Origin: Rodentolepis nana
Taxonomy: Eukaryota; Platyhelminthes; Cestoda; Cyclophyllidea; Hymenolepididae
Assembly (NCBI GenBank): GCA_900617975.1
Contig: UZAE01012533.1
Coordinates: forward strand, 1-18,730
Length of the DNA stretch: 18,730 bases
Direction: 5' to 3'
Shown here: positions 8,901 to 17,221 of the stretch, in pieces
How the letters are laid out: every line of letters begins with the position of its first letter
Numbering within the stretch: the stretch's first letter is position 1
The notes under the pieces: model-generated
Told to the model about the DNA's origin: nothing
Seen by the model: only the letters and a program-made list of their open reading frames with translations
Database searches by the model: none
Made by a program: the position numbers and the translations under genes

Positions 8901-9188
8901 TACCTCAAATGGCGCTCATGCCAATTTCAATGTTGTCTCTAACAACTGTCAGGTTAGTTAAGAAATCATTCAATTTTCTGAGTTGATTTAACTGACTCTG
9001 AGAATGCCGCTTTACAGTAACTGATTTTCTTGCATTGTCTCTTATGGTAGAATACCTCTGGTGTCTCCAAAGAAATGGTTCTGGATGTTCAAGGACCCCC
9101 AATGCGTCTCCCAGTTCGTGACGTAGCCTTCGTTGATACTGCCGAGGTCAAGATCGATATCCGTGTGGGTCAAGTTTGCTTTGTGTAA
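2922..9188 (+). CDS. Fibrillar collagen chain (ten exons, about 1308 residues)
   Basis: Exons 2922-2988, 3105-3139, 3291-3297, 3435-3487, 3565-4221, 4639-4864, 5827-6212, 6290-6703, 7009-8952 and 9051-9188 join in phase with GT-AG introns into 3927 bases ending in TAA. The order is: leader (about 1-23); short N-propeptide with RSRR at 42-45; N-telopeptide; Gly-X-Y helix 70-1087; C-telopeptide; COLFI C-propeptide to 1308. The helix of 1018 residues is close to the 1014 of vertebrate fibrillar chains, and it ends in GPP-rich triplets, the usual folding start. Such chains form secreted trimers that are trimmed and assemble into fibrils. No VWC, thrombospondin-N or laminin-G module precedes the helix. 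Oddities are two helix imperfections, loss of cysteines C2 and C3, and a 7-base exon. The start has A at -3 and G at +4. Family certain; exact orthologue unknown. Confidence 0.95.
3105..3139 (+). CDS. Collagen exon 2: N-propeptide start
   Basis: Acceptor TTATAG and donor GTAAGT bound 35 bases that complete Gly23 and encode [11 protein letters not shown], a short basic segment. Phase 1 in and phase 0 out fit the neighbours. Confidence 0.8.
3291..3297 (+). CDS. Collagen exon 3: 7-base microexon
   Basis: The sequence GATGGTG lies between acceptor TTTTAG and donor GTAAGA and encodes Asp-Gly plus one base. It is needed to keep frame: exon 2 ends in phase 0, while exon 4 must be entered in phase 1. 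Joining exon 2 directly to exon 4 gives an unrelated reading that ends in a stop just inside exon 5. A 4-base version using the poorer donor GTGGTA would also keep the frame. Confidence 0.65.
3435..3487 (+). CDS. Collagen exon 4: furin-type cleavage segment
   Basis: With the base from exon 3, this exon reads [22 protein letters not shown] at residues 42-45 matches the furin consensus R-X-K/R-R, and cleavage would leave an N-terminal glutamine. It ends in phase 0 at donor GTATGT. Exons 3 and 4 together are 60 bases, so skipping both keeps frame and would remove the site. Confidence 0.75.
3565..4221 (+). CDS. Collagen exon 5: N-telopeptide and helix start
   Basis: This exon of 657 bases is in phase 0 at both ends. 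It starts [15 protein letters not shown], a short non-helical segment with two lysines (57 and 66) available for crosslinking. It then has 68 perfect Gly-X-Y triplets from Gly70. An RGD triplet pair (GER-GDQ) lies near residue 165. The acceptor at 3563-3564 is preferred. An alternative AG at 3572-3573 would keep the frame and remove only SVK. Confidence 0.93.
4222..4638 (+). other. Collagen intron 5
   Basis: This is a GT-AG intron of 417 bases (donor GTAAGC, acceptor TTATAG), AT-rich. I see no element or coding frame in it. Confidence 0.85.
4639..4864 (+). CDS. Collagen exon 6: helix
   Basis: The exon has 25 uninterrupted Gly-X-Y triplets and then the first base of a Gly codon (phase 1 out) at donor GTAAGT. 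It runs from GSPGRD to GDRGPT. This is the only helix junction that splits a glycine codon. Confidence 0.92.
4901..5269 (+). mobile_element. Dispersed short retroelement, copy A, inside collagen intron 6
   Basis: This is a near full-length copy of the family also found at 10044-10365, 10817-10981 and 11947-12262. Shared landmarks are a TTTATTT-rich end followed by CAAATGGCAGGC, then GGCTTCAC, a G-rich middle, GAGAAGTCAACTGCC, TTGCCCAGG and GGAGGTAAG near the other end. Here the first 33 bases or so (4901-4933) are repeated with changes from 4934, giving a tandem double start. I see no target-site duplication for this copy. No protein domain is recognisable. The rest of the intron (5270-5826) shows nothing further. 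Confidence 0.75.
5827..6212 (+). CDS. Collagen exon 7: helix
   Basis: The first two bases complete the glycine split by intron 6 (962 bases). The exon then holds perfect Gly-X-Y triplets from GAPGPM to GPRGPP and ends in phase 0 at donor GTAAGG. Confidence 0.93.
6290..6703 (+). CDS. Collagen exon 8: helix with one Gly-to-Ala triplet
   Basis: The exon has 46 triplets and is in phase 0 at both ends (acceptor TTTAAG, donor GTAAGA). One triplet lacks glycine: GKD-AED-GPQ, codon GCT at 6551-6553, residue 565. Register is otherwise kept. A GPP-GER motif follows, similar in form to GxxGER integrin-binding sites of vertebrate collagens. Confidence 0.93.
6704..7008 (+). other. Collagen intron 8
   Basis: This is a GT-AG intron of 305 bases. 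The frame of exon 9 stays open backward into it to about 6907, but that part lacks collagen character and precedes a good TTCTCAG acceptor. No other feature was seen. Confidence 0.85.
7009..8952 (+). CDS. Collagen exon 9: C-terminal helix, C-telopeptide and most of the C-propeptide
   Basis: This 1944-base exon encodes residues 616-1263. The helix continues to Ser1087 with one break, where [10 protein letters not shown] replaces regular triplets at residues 664-673. RGD occurs at 1018 and 1051. The helix ends in GPP triplets. The C-telopeptide [18 protein letters not shown] has two lysines, and a tolloid-type cleavage before Asp1106 is plausible. The COLFI domain follows: Cys1133 (C1), YWIDPN, Asp1159-Ala, FCNF (C4, 1165), ETCI (C5, 1173), VSC (C6, 1232) and NNC (C7, 1262). 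C2 is Thr1139 and C3 is Ala1156. Vertebrate genes divide this region among many small exons. Confidence 0.96.
9051..9188 (+). CDS. Collagen exon 10: end of C-propeptide
   Basis: After a 98-base intron, 45 codons and TAA complete the COLFI domain. The ending VGQVCFV resembles the conserved VCF ending of fibrillar collagens and supplies C8 (1306), the expected partner of C5. An N-glycosylation sequon NTS begins at residue 1264, right at the exon junction. Confidence 0.94.
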   Translation, partial: NTSGVSKEMVLDVQGPPMRLPVRDVAFVDTAEVKIDIRVGQVCFV

Positions 9189-9508
9189 ACTCTGACACTT
9201 ACACTTCGGGATAAAGCCACAGGAATTAACGCTGATAATAATGACTGAAGTTAGATAATATTAATGCACAGTGATATCTCAACACAAATCTAAATAACTG
9301 AAATCGGTGCTAGTATTCTCCCCCCCCCCTCCCCTCCATTTTCTCTCTGTGTTTTTTTTGTCCCAAACATCTTGAACTTCCTAGCAAACATGAATACTCT
9401 TTTTCCAGTCGCCCCATCCGATCCACAAAGGTTTTGCTTCATGTTCACCCCCTAGCATCACTAATTTCAGTCCTGCTAGTTACCTACAAACCAGCGTCCC
9501 TTTTCCCA

Positions 9509-9554
9509 CTCTCTCTCTCCCCCTCCCTTCCTCCCTCCCTCCCTCTCTCCCTTT
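9509..9554 (+). repeat. Uninterrupted 46-base pyrimidine tract in the 3' UTR
   Basis: The tract contains only C and T, with CT units first and then CCCT/TCCC units, about 320 bases after the stop codon. A shorter C/T stretch lies near 9319-9340. In mRNA this would be a C-rich site of the kind bound by poly(C)-binding proteins. As duplex DNA it could also form triplex structures. Confidence 0.8.
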
Positions 9555-10024
9555 GCCTTATGTCGTCGTGAGCCAATGTTTTGTGATTATGTATACATTG
9601 TTCTGTTCTTGAGTGAGGTGTGTTTAATACGAGCCTGATGATGTTAGGTGCCGCCCTCAGCACTCATTGAAGTTTGCCTCCTTTCCTCCGCCTCCGTCTT
9701 CTATCATCTGCTGGGGGGGGGGTTGCTCAGGGTACGATGTTGTCGAAATTTATTTATCAGATGCATTTTATAAAAGCCCTCTTGAACTCGACCCATTTTA
9801 CTAGCAATCCCAAGTCCTTAAGAAGAAAAAATAGTTTATTTTCACTCATAATGACTTAAGATGTCATATAGTTGGAAACGGAGGTAATAACCCTAAAGAA
9901 AATCGTGAAAGTCGTATGATTATGAACTATTTATTAATTGAGCATTCTTTAAACATCCCATTCTTGAGTGTTGATTGACTTTAAGGCGGAATTTTACTGA
10001 CTACGTAGCTTTATTTCTACCTTG

Positions 10025-10030
10025 AATAAA
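10025..10030 (+). terminator. Candidate poly(A) signal AATAAA of the collagen gene
   Basis: This is the first canonical AATAAA after the collagen stop. The target-site duplication of retroelement copy B begins at or next to its last base, so the cleavage site would fall at or inside the inserted element. Confidence 0.5.
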
Positions 10031-10043
10031 GCCGAAGAACTAT

Positions 10044-10365
10044 TTATTTATACCAAATGGCAGGCGTTTTGATAGTTATCATTAGCCCCTTAGTTGACTT
10101 CAGGCTTCACTGAGGGGAGGAGAAACATCAAAGTGAGAAGAATTCGGTGGGGGGGGGATAGAAGAGTGATTCACAGATGTAAAAGAAACAGGCACAAAGG
10201 CTCAGAAAGGGTAAGATGAGTACCGTGTAGGGGTCAAATATGACATACAGTGGGGGTGATGGTTGTTGAAAGTGAGAAGTCAACTGCCGGTTAATAGACT
10301 TTTTGCCGATTGATTATACGTTGCCCAGGGAGCACCACGCGGAGGTAAGTCTGTCCCACACCCCA
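10044..10365 (+). mobile_element. Dispersed short retroelement, copy B, with 13-14 bp target-site duplication
   Basis: GCCGAAGAACTAT is present at both edges, 10031-10043 and 10366-10378 (14 bases if the preceding A is counted). This marks a target-primed insertion of about 320 bases. The copy shares the TTATTTATA-CAAATGGCAGGC end, G-rich middle, GAAGTCAACTGCC, TTGCCCAGG and GGAGGTAAGTCT with copy A, and ends in CACACCCC. There is no clear tRNA-type A or B box and no long open frame. It is either a SINE-like element or a short end of a non-LTR retrotransposon. Read on the minus strand it ends in an (AAAT)-rich tail; read on the plus strand it ends in a C-rich tail. Confidence 0.85.
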
Positions 10366-10378
10366 GCCGAAGAACTAT

Positions 10379-10816
10379 AGTGAGTAGTATAAAAATGAAA
10401 ACCGCTCGTATAGATGTGCCACTGGTTCACAAATAGACTAAAAGGTGGGGAGATTAAAAAAACATTTAAATGAGCGTTAGACAACGCTTATTAGATGTAG
10501 GTTTTAAACGTTGTTCGATTGAAAAAAAGCACTCGTTGGCCAATAGGGAAGCTGAACTGGGAGTATAATGTGGCCATTGGGTAAGTGGGGCTGTATAGCC
10601 AACGGCCACTATGGGCAGCAGTGGAGTTGGGCGGACATAGTGATGACCAATTCTTCTCACCACTCCCATTCTTTCCTTCTTGATCCCTAATTCCGTTATA
10701 TATATATATATATATATAAATTAAGATCACGATTATCATATAACAGTCGTCTTGCTACAAGAGTTTGAAGTTTGAATCGAATTCTAAATAGACCTTTATT
10801 AATGTCCGTCATATGG
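10379..10816. other. Spacer without gene
   Basis: Apart from the (TA)11 tract I see no gene or element here. Open frames on the minus strand near 10466-10739 have no domain character. Confidence 0.6.
10697..10718. repeat. (TA)11 microsatellite
   Basis: This is an uninterrupted TA dinucleotide run of about 22 bases. Confidence 0.95.
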
Positions 10817-10981
10817 GGGGGGGTGTGTAATAGACTTGCCTCCCCGTGGTGCAAACTGGGCAACGTATACTCATACGGCAAAAAAGTCTATTAACCGGCA
10901 ATTGACTACAAACCACCATGACCCCATGGTATGTCATGTTTGACTACTTCCATAGTACTCACCTCACCTTACCTTTTTTTA
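10817..10981 (-). mobile_element. Dispersed short retroelement, copy C, truncated, with 11 bp target-site duplication
   Basis: CCGTCATATGG occurs at 10806-10816 and again at 10982-10992, framing 165 bases that match, in reverse, the GGTAAGGTGAG...TTGCCCAG...GGAGG half of copies A and B. The half bearing CAAATGGCAGGC is absent. A G9 run abuts one edge (10815-10823) and a T7 run the other. The duplication shows that the short form inserted as such and did not arise by later deletion. Confidence 0.8.
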
Positions 10982-10992
10982 CCGTCATATGG

Positions 10993-11946
10993 AAAAGGAC
11001 ATAATCATAAAGTATTTGAAATTTGAGAAAGTTGGGGAGCATAATAATCACAAGAAGCGAAAGTAATGGGAATAGATGGTCATGGGTCTCGTATCAACCG
11101 AACTTCATTGTAGTCAACAGCGACCGATAACATTCTTCCTGATCTAGCTAATGATTTCATCCTGACCCACTCAGTGCGTAGTGAGTTTAAGATTGGTCCG
11201 TTGAGATTGTGAATCTACCAATGGCACACTTGTAGCTTATAGCTGACTGCTCTATTGACATCCACAGTGTAAAACATTTTTGGTAAATGAAATTAGCCAT
11301 ATCCTAGTGATGTCCATGTGAAGAGTTGCCCGTAAGTTGCATGAGTGAAGTACCAACTTTTAACGTGAGGGGTACCAATCGTGAGCCTGTGATGTATTGT
11401 TCAACGCGCTTGTCTGTGAAGTCCTATAACGTGGGTTAAATATATGACGATACTTGCACTATGAATCAATAGCCAATAGTATTAGCTGCATTTGGCAAAT
11501 TAAAGGATTTACGAAATTCAAAGTTCTTATTATCAAGGAGGTTCAATAGTTCCTCCTGTTTTGACAGCCATTTGGACCCACTAATAAATGCATCTTAACA
11601 TTGCTTATAAACTATAGAACAAGGAATGTAACCTATATTATGGCTTCTATTCCCAAAGTTTTTACGAAATGCATGTTACCTGTTATCATGAGAGCTTCAA
11701 TTTAAGAAGTTAAATTGACACTAAATGATCAATACGACTAGGAAATTACTGGTATTCACTCTAGGAATTGTGCCTAACCGGGTTCGGACCAAGGGAAGGG
11801 GGGGGGGGTTAAATGTACGCGATTAGAGGCGTTAGCAAAGCCTGTTAACACGTCTATGAAGAAGTTGTCAAGTCGAAAAAACAAAGTATGCAGTTTGTTA
11901 AAAATACTTTATTGACGATATCGAAATTGCATTATGTTTTCCTTAT
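10993..11946. other. Spacer without gene
   Basis: I see no coding exon, RNA gene or further element copy here. A run of ten or so G lies near 11798-11808. Confidence 0.6.
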
Positions 11947-12262
11947 CTTACCTCCACGTGGTGCACCCTGGGCAACGTATATTCATACGGCAAAAAAGTC
12001 TATTGACTGACAGTTGACTTCTCACTTCAAACTACCATCACCTCACTTTATGCCATATTCGACTATTTCCACAGTACTCACCTCACCTTTTTTCTACCTT
12101 TGTGATTGTCTCTTACATCTTTGAAACACTCTTCTGTTCCCTCCCCCCCCTCTCGACTTTTTTCAATTTGATGTTCCTCCTCCCCTCTGTGAAGCCTGAA
12201 GTCAACTAAAGGGCTAATGATAACCGTCAAGACGCCCGCCATTTGATATAAATAAATAAATA
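11947..12262 (-). mobile_element. Dispersed short retroelement, copy D
   Basis: This is a near full-length copy in reverse orientation relative to A and B. On the plus strand it runs from CTTACCTCCACGTGG through GGCAAC, GTTGACTTCTCAC, a C-rich middle and GAAGCCTGAAGTCAAC to GCCATTTGATATAAATAAATAAA. The last part is an (AAAT)n-type tail. At the other end the match to A and B stops just after GGAGGTAAG (minus-strand reading). I find no target-site duplication. Confidence 0.75.
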
Positions 12263-12667
12263 TTCAAAGCAGAAGCGTATAATTCTACATTTGTTTAGAT
12301 CTCGTAATTAATAAGGAAATTGGATCACGCTATTTAAAGTTCTGTTGCCTTTAAATTTGTCTCCCCCTTTCCGTTTACAACATTTTTTGCTGGATAATGT
12401 TAGATTAGCCAATAGAAACCCTCATTTAGAAGCGTTTGCAACTTATACTGCAAAATAATGAAATAAATGAGCAACGAAAGCCACACTTTGCTTTATTTTT
12501 AGTTGAAATGACAAAAACAGCATTCGCTTGTTATTTAATCAACCACTCAGTTGTCTATCTTAGAAAATGTAATCCTGAGACAGACATTGTAATAATTAAT
12601 GGTATTTTGTTAGAAAAATAGTGGTATTTTTGCCGGTTTTGCACTCCACTGACTTGTGTCTAAGGTT

Positions 12668-12741
12668 GATAGTGCATCAGTAACTTGACCAACCTTTGTG
12701 AGAGGTTGCTTTTCAATCACACAGTTACTAATTGCACTATC
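12668..12741. repeat. Imperfect inverted repeat able to form a 74-base hairpin
   Basis: GATAGTGCA-TC-AGTAACT at 12668-12685 pairs with AGTTACT-AAT-TGCACTATC at 12723-12741: 9 pairs, a small internal loop, then 7 pairs. A nested AACCT/AGGTT stem lies inside. The size is within the range of microRNA precursors, but the inner part is asymmetric, so a decayed short inverted-repeat transposon or chance is also possible. Confidence 0.5.
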
Positions 12742-14258
12742 ACGCGCCTCACATTAAAATGATCAAAACCGAGATAATATTGAGTTATTCCATAACTGCC
12801 CCGTAAAAGCTATAAGGAGAATGATTAGCACATTTATCAGCCTCCAATTAGATGAAATCGCAATTCCAACATAGTCTACTCAGCAGGTTTGTGACAGAAA
12901 TTCATTATTTACATTTAATTTGCGAATAAAAACATGGTAACTTTGCCGGTGGAGGATGTATTTTTAGTTCTCTTTTAACTGAAATGGAAATGGATTAACT
13001 ACTCTAAAGACAGTCTATTAGCTTTATTAAAATGTTGATTGTCTTTACAAATAGCAAACAGACTAATTTTCTGCTTATGCAAATATTGATGTATTTGAGC
13101 AGTTCACTAAATATCGCAAAACTACTTCTTTTAAGAATCGATTTAACAGAGATTTTACAATTATTAGAATTGAAGTTTGTTTAACGATGAGCAAAAGCTT
13201 GAATTGATTTCACAAAGAAATAAATAAGTTATGAGCAGACTAAAAAACATGATATTAAATAAAAAATTTAAATAACTACTGGGAAAATATATTTTCTATT
13301 TTGCACAGAGACGAATTCTTCCTATCCCATTCTTTATTCTTACAGTTAATATTGGTGAGATCTATACCTTAATCTCTTGAAATCTTACATAAATGCTTAC
13401 TAATTTACAACTAACAATAGTCCTATAATTTCAAATTAAAAGAATGTTTTTAATTTATATATTTTTTTGAGAGCATTTAAAAGAATAGTATCAGTAATCC
13501 AGTATATACACGTTTAAATAAACATAACTAGTGTTAAAAATGAGATGATAGGTGGGTACCGTAAATACACTGCGAGGTAAAGAAAATATGATTTAACAAA
13601 TGGTAACAGAATATATACATATTATAAAATATGTAGCTAACAATTAAAGTAAATTAATTTCTGATTAAAAGAAGTTAGTATCTAGATTGATTAAACTTGG
13701 CATTTTCGAATATAATTTTTTTATTAATCAACTGGTTATTTCAATGGTTCATTAAAACAATGAAAAAAGAATTATACCAGAATTATAATTTAAAATTTAA
13801 CCGAAATCATGTAAAACTTAAGAATTTATTCTTTATTTGAATTTCCAAATGCAGTTTGTTTTAAACCACCAAAGTTGCAATTGTCCTTGATAGATTAATG
13901 ATCGCAATTGAAAACTAAACTCGTTTTCGTTCAATAGTCGCAAGTTCTCACGTTTTTTATTAATTTTGTCAATTTGCCTTATTTATTTCAAGAATACCAG
14001 ATTACGGTTATATTTTGTATATTATTTGCTTCATATTTATATTTTATTTTGATTTTGGAACTTTATATAATAGTTATTATTGTTATTTTGTATACTCATT
14101 TGGGATATTTGCTTCATTTTCTTTATATTTAATTATTTTTCATTTTAAATGAATTGATGCTATTCTCCTTATTTATTTCGCTATTCACAAACTGATCTCG
14201 TTATTGACAATATAAACACATGGATAGAGTAATGGATAATTTTATGCTCAATTAATCT

Positions 14259-14320
14259 ATTGATTTCCCTTCGTATTACTATTGATTTCCCTTTGTATTA
14301 ATATTGATTTCCTATTCTCG
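14259..14320. repeat. 22-base tandem repeat, about 2.8 copies
   Basis: ATTGATTTCCCTTCGTATTACT at 14259-14280 is followed by a near copy at 14281-14302 and a partial, more diverged copy to 14320. Confidence 0.85.
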
Positions 14321-16904
14321 TCGTCGTAGTTTAATAAATCCTCATATAGAGAATTCTTCGTTACATACCGTTTTAGCTCTTTTGACTGATTCCGTATATA
14401 TTATAGCTCAAATTCAAAGTCTTATCGCATGAGGCAGCATTATTGAGAAAAAATGCAAATATGTCGTGGATTTTACCCTTGTTTCATGCTTTCATTTATC
14501 ATCGCTTATGGACTTCTGCTTCGCTCTACGAATGCCGGTATGCTTACAGTTTACCTTTATTTGTAGTAAGATATATAAATATAAATAAAATAATCTTTTT
14601 AGTGATTGTGTCCTGGTAATTATTTATTTATCTTATTTACTTATTAAACTAAATTTAAGTACCACCGCCACATTTTAACAAGAGCATTATGAGTTAATTT
14701 TTTGTGCCGATATTAAATTTATTGTATATAAAATATGCCGATCATTTATGATATCCGCCTGGGATACTGGGAAATCATTCAAAATATTGACTCTCCTTCT
14801 CACCCTATCTTCCACATTCTTCAGTATTTTGAGTTTTCATTGATTTGTTTTAATCGTAGATTTTAAATCCGTTTGCATTCTCCTGTCTTGCGGAATTCTT
14901 CTCAGCAGTGCCAAAGTTTTTCCTTCTTCTCTTTTACCATCCGATTTCTAGTAAAATTAGTAGCTCGTCTTTTGTATCTAAAATATCAAATGATTTCTAG
15001 ATTTTTTTTTACATAGCCAAAAATTTTCTTATCGCTGTTCCCCTATTGTTTATTTGTATTAAAAATAAAATTGAAAAGCCTTGTTGCTCTTCAAAAAAAA
15101 CTGACTTAACAGTGTTTCTTTAATAAACGTTATTTATTCGTGTTTATAATGCTTGTTTCACTTTCAGGTTTAGATTCAATTCTAGCAAAATAATACCAGT
15201 TTTTTAAATAAAATGCTGCCATCATCGTTTAACTGAAATCGTGGAAAAAAGTGAACATTAGAATAACGCCTAAAACATAATAAATTACGATTTCTTATTA
15301 GAGGAATTAATTAGCATGTTCAATCAAATCACAACAATTCTCTCACTTACTGACTTTTGATAAATACGCAATTTTTTTCTAAATGAATCTCAATTTTAAA
15401 CTTATTTTCTAAAACACATACTGAAGTTGTTTTTAACTATTGGGGGGTAAATTTTAATTGGGGACACGAATTATAGCACCAAAATGAAGAAATTGCTTCT
15501 GAGCCTATTCACTTTCTGTTGGCGATAGTGACAAATTTCAATCGGACGAGGTTTGAAACACTTTAGCTAAAATGGAGCGGTAATCTACAATCTAATAAAA
15601 GTAAATATCTTTTTCCCACACTCCTAGCTAACACTAGCATCTAAATTGAAAAGCCATTTTCTCTCTTCGTCATTTTTATCTTGCCTTTAATCCACTATCT
15701 TGCCCCATTCTCGTAGTGGGGAACACTGCTACGTAAATGGCTAAAAGTTCATGCTGGTTTTGCGAGATTTGAGATTACAGAATCGTATTTAGACGGGTGG
15801 GGGCTAATGTTGATTTAATGCGAGATTTAATAGACGCAGTAACCTTGCAGGAGGCCAATTAGCCAACCTATTGGCATTTGTACTCAAGGGAGTTCAAATT
15901 AGATCGCGTCGAAATATTTTTGCTACGAGAGTAAAATCTGAGTTTAATCGCCTATTCCTAATTGGATCTCTTTCGATCTAAGTCAGATATAATCAGTGTA
16001 TTAACAGTATATTTAATAGAGTCTCGGATGCTATATTTCAAATAAAAGGTTCAACGGCTATTAGAGGCATTTTAACAACAATAGACTATATGGTAGTGTA
16101 AATAGTGATTAATTTTCGATTCTATTCCACTCTCATCCAGAAGCGTTCTCCCACTCCTCATTTGATCTGCCGATTAGGTCTTTAGCCGGTTTCGAACTCA
16201 CGAGCTATGAGTCCCTCAACATCGACATAATTTGATACCGTTAAGAAACTCATCATGGAACGAAAATGAAGAATAGACATGGAATGGAAAATGAAAGAAC
16301 TTTTTTCTTGAATTGATATTCATCGAAGTTCCATGCTTCGCGTTTTTAGCCAATTGGCTGACTTACCCTCATTTTCTCGCTATCATTTAATATGAAGGCA
16401 GAAAGTCTTTTTCAGGTCTTTAATAGGAGTTAGGCGGATGCAATTTATTGAGAAAATGATCACGAAGTACAGCAAACCAACTGAATCAAAAGAGGGCTGC
16501 TTTATAAGCAGAAGCCCGTTTTCGGCATTTCCACAGCTCTACTCTTGGAATTTTCATTAACAGTGAATCATAAAGACCGTACTAAAACTTTTCAAACGTT
16601 TGTATACATATGAGGATTACGTCTTAAATGAAGACACAATTTTTCCCGCAATTTTCTCCATCATCAGTCGTGTGCCTTCTCCTTCATTCTGATTGGTCAG
16701 GAACTTAGTAACCAAAATTTCAAATTAAGGATTGAAAATAAGCAAATTGCAACAAAGCTTATGTGATTATTTTACTCCATTTAAGAATATATGAGTAATC
16801 ACCGTTCATCAGTCGGTTTGAAACCAAATTACCATTTTGAACGCATTTCTCCCTCCTTTGATTTTATGCAAATCACCTTTCTTTAAACTGTCTTGTTCCA
16901 TGCA

Positions 16905-16932
16905 CCCCCCCCCCCCCCCCCCCCCCCCCCCC
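16905..16932. repeat. Homopolymer of 28 C
   Basis: This is an uninterrupted run of C, followed about 30 bases later by a G7-T-G5 run near 16960-16975. The true length is uncertain, because homopolymers are hard to sequence. Confidence 0.85.
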
Positions 16933-17169
16933 AAGTGTCCGTTTAGGATTTGGCCATTGGGGGGGTGGGGGCGAGTCCAATTTGACCTCGTATTGACCTC
17001 TGCAATTTACCACCCAGAAGCTTGTCTTCTTAATGTCTATTATTAGCGTGTATTACTACTTAAACACTTTAAATGTCATAAAGTAAGGTTACTAGCACAG
17101 CTGGGAAGTATCTTCGCTTTAAATTTCCTCTTTGATTGGTCTTATAACTTCAATTTACTTGCATTTTAG

Positions 17170-17221
17170 AAAGCGTTTCACCCGCTTGGAACGAATATCT
17201 CCTAAGTTCCGACGCAGCCAG
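17170..17221 (+). CDS. Possible upstream exon of the FN3 gene (GC donor)
   Basis: A good acceptor (TTGCATTTTAG) precedes 52 bases that are open in the frame reading SVSPAWNEYLLSSDAA. They end at CAG followed by GCAAGT, the consensus for the rare GC-AG intron class. Joining to 17776 keeps frame and gives SDAAR-LESANS. Evidence is limited to splice signals and phase, so this is a tentative call. Confidence 0.2.

Larger units (their letters stand above)
9189..10050 (+). other. Probable collagen 3' UTR
   Basis: Following the stop there are about 840 bases without coding character, up to the first AATAAA I find (10025-10030). The stretch has C-runs near 9320, a long pyrimidine tract at 9509-9554 and a G-run near 9713. 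The 3' end is inferred from the poly(A) signal alone. Confidence 0.55.
12263..16904. other. Long AT-rich stretch with no convincing gene
   Basis: I read this region for splice-bounded exons, domain-like frames and RNA genes and found none that I can defend. It contains an inverted repeat (12668-12741) and a 22-base tandem repeat (14259-14320). It may be intergenic DNA or a large first intron of the FN3 gene to the right. Confidence 0.55.

Noticed and set aside
12436..12621. 61-codon plus-strand frame in AT-rich DNA
   Set aside because: No leader, domain, splice bounds or favourable context; length is within chance for this region.
14259..14320. CRISPR-like array
   Set aside because: Units are directly tandem without spacers, there are under three copies, and the DNA is animal.
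16140..16230. B-box-like word (GAGTTCGAAACC on the minus strand) suggesting a tRNA or tRNA-derived SINE
   Set aside because: No A box at the right distance, no acceptor-stem pairing, and no target-site duplication that I could see.
16837..17046. Proline-run open frame across the C28 tract
   Set aside because: The proline run is just the homopolymer. Run length is uncertain, and there is no splice or domain support.
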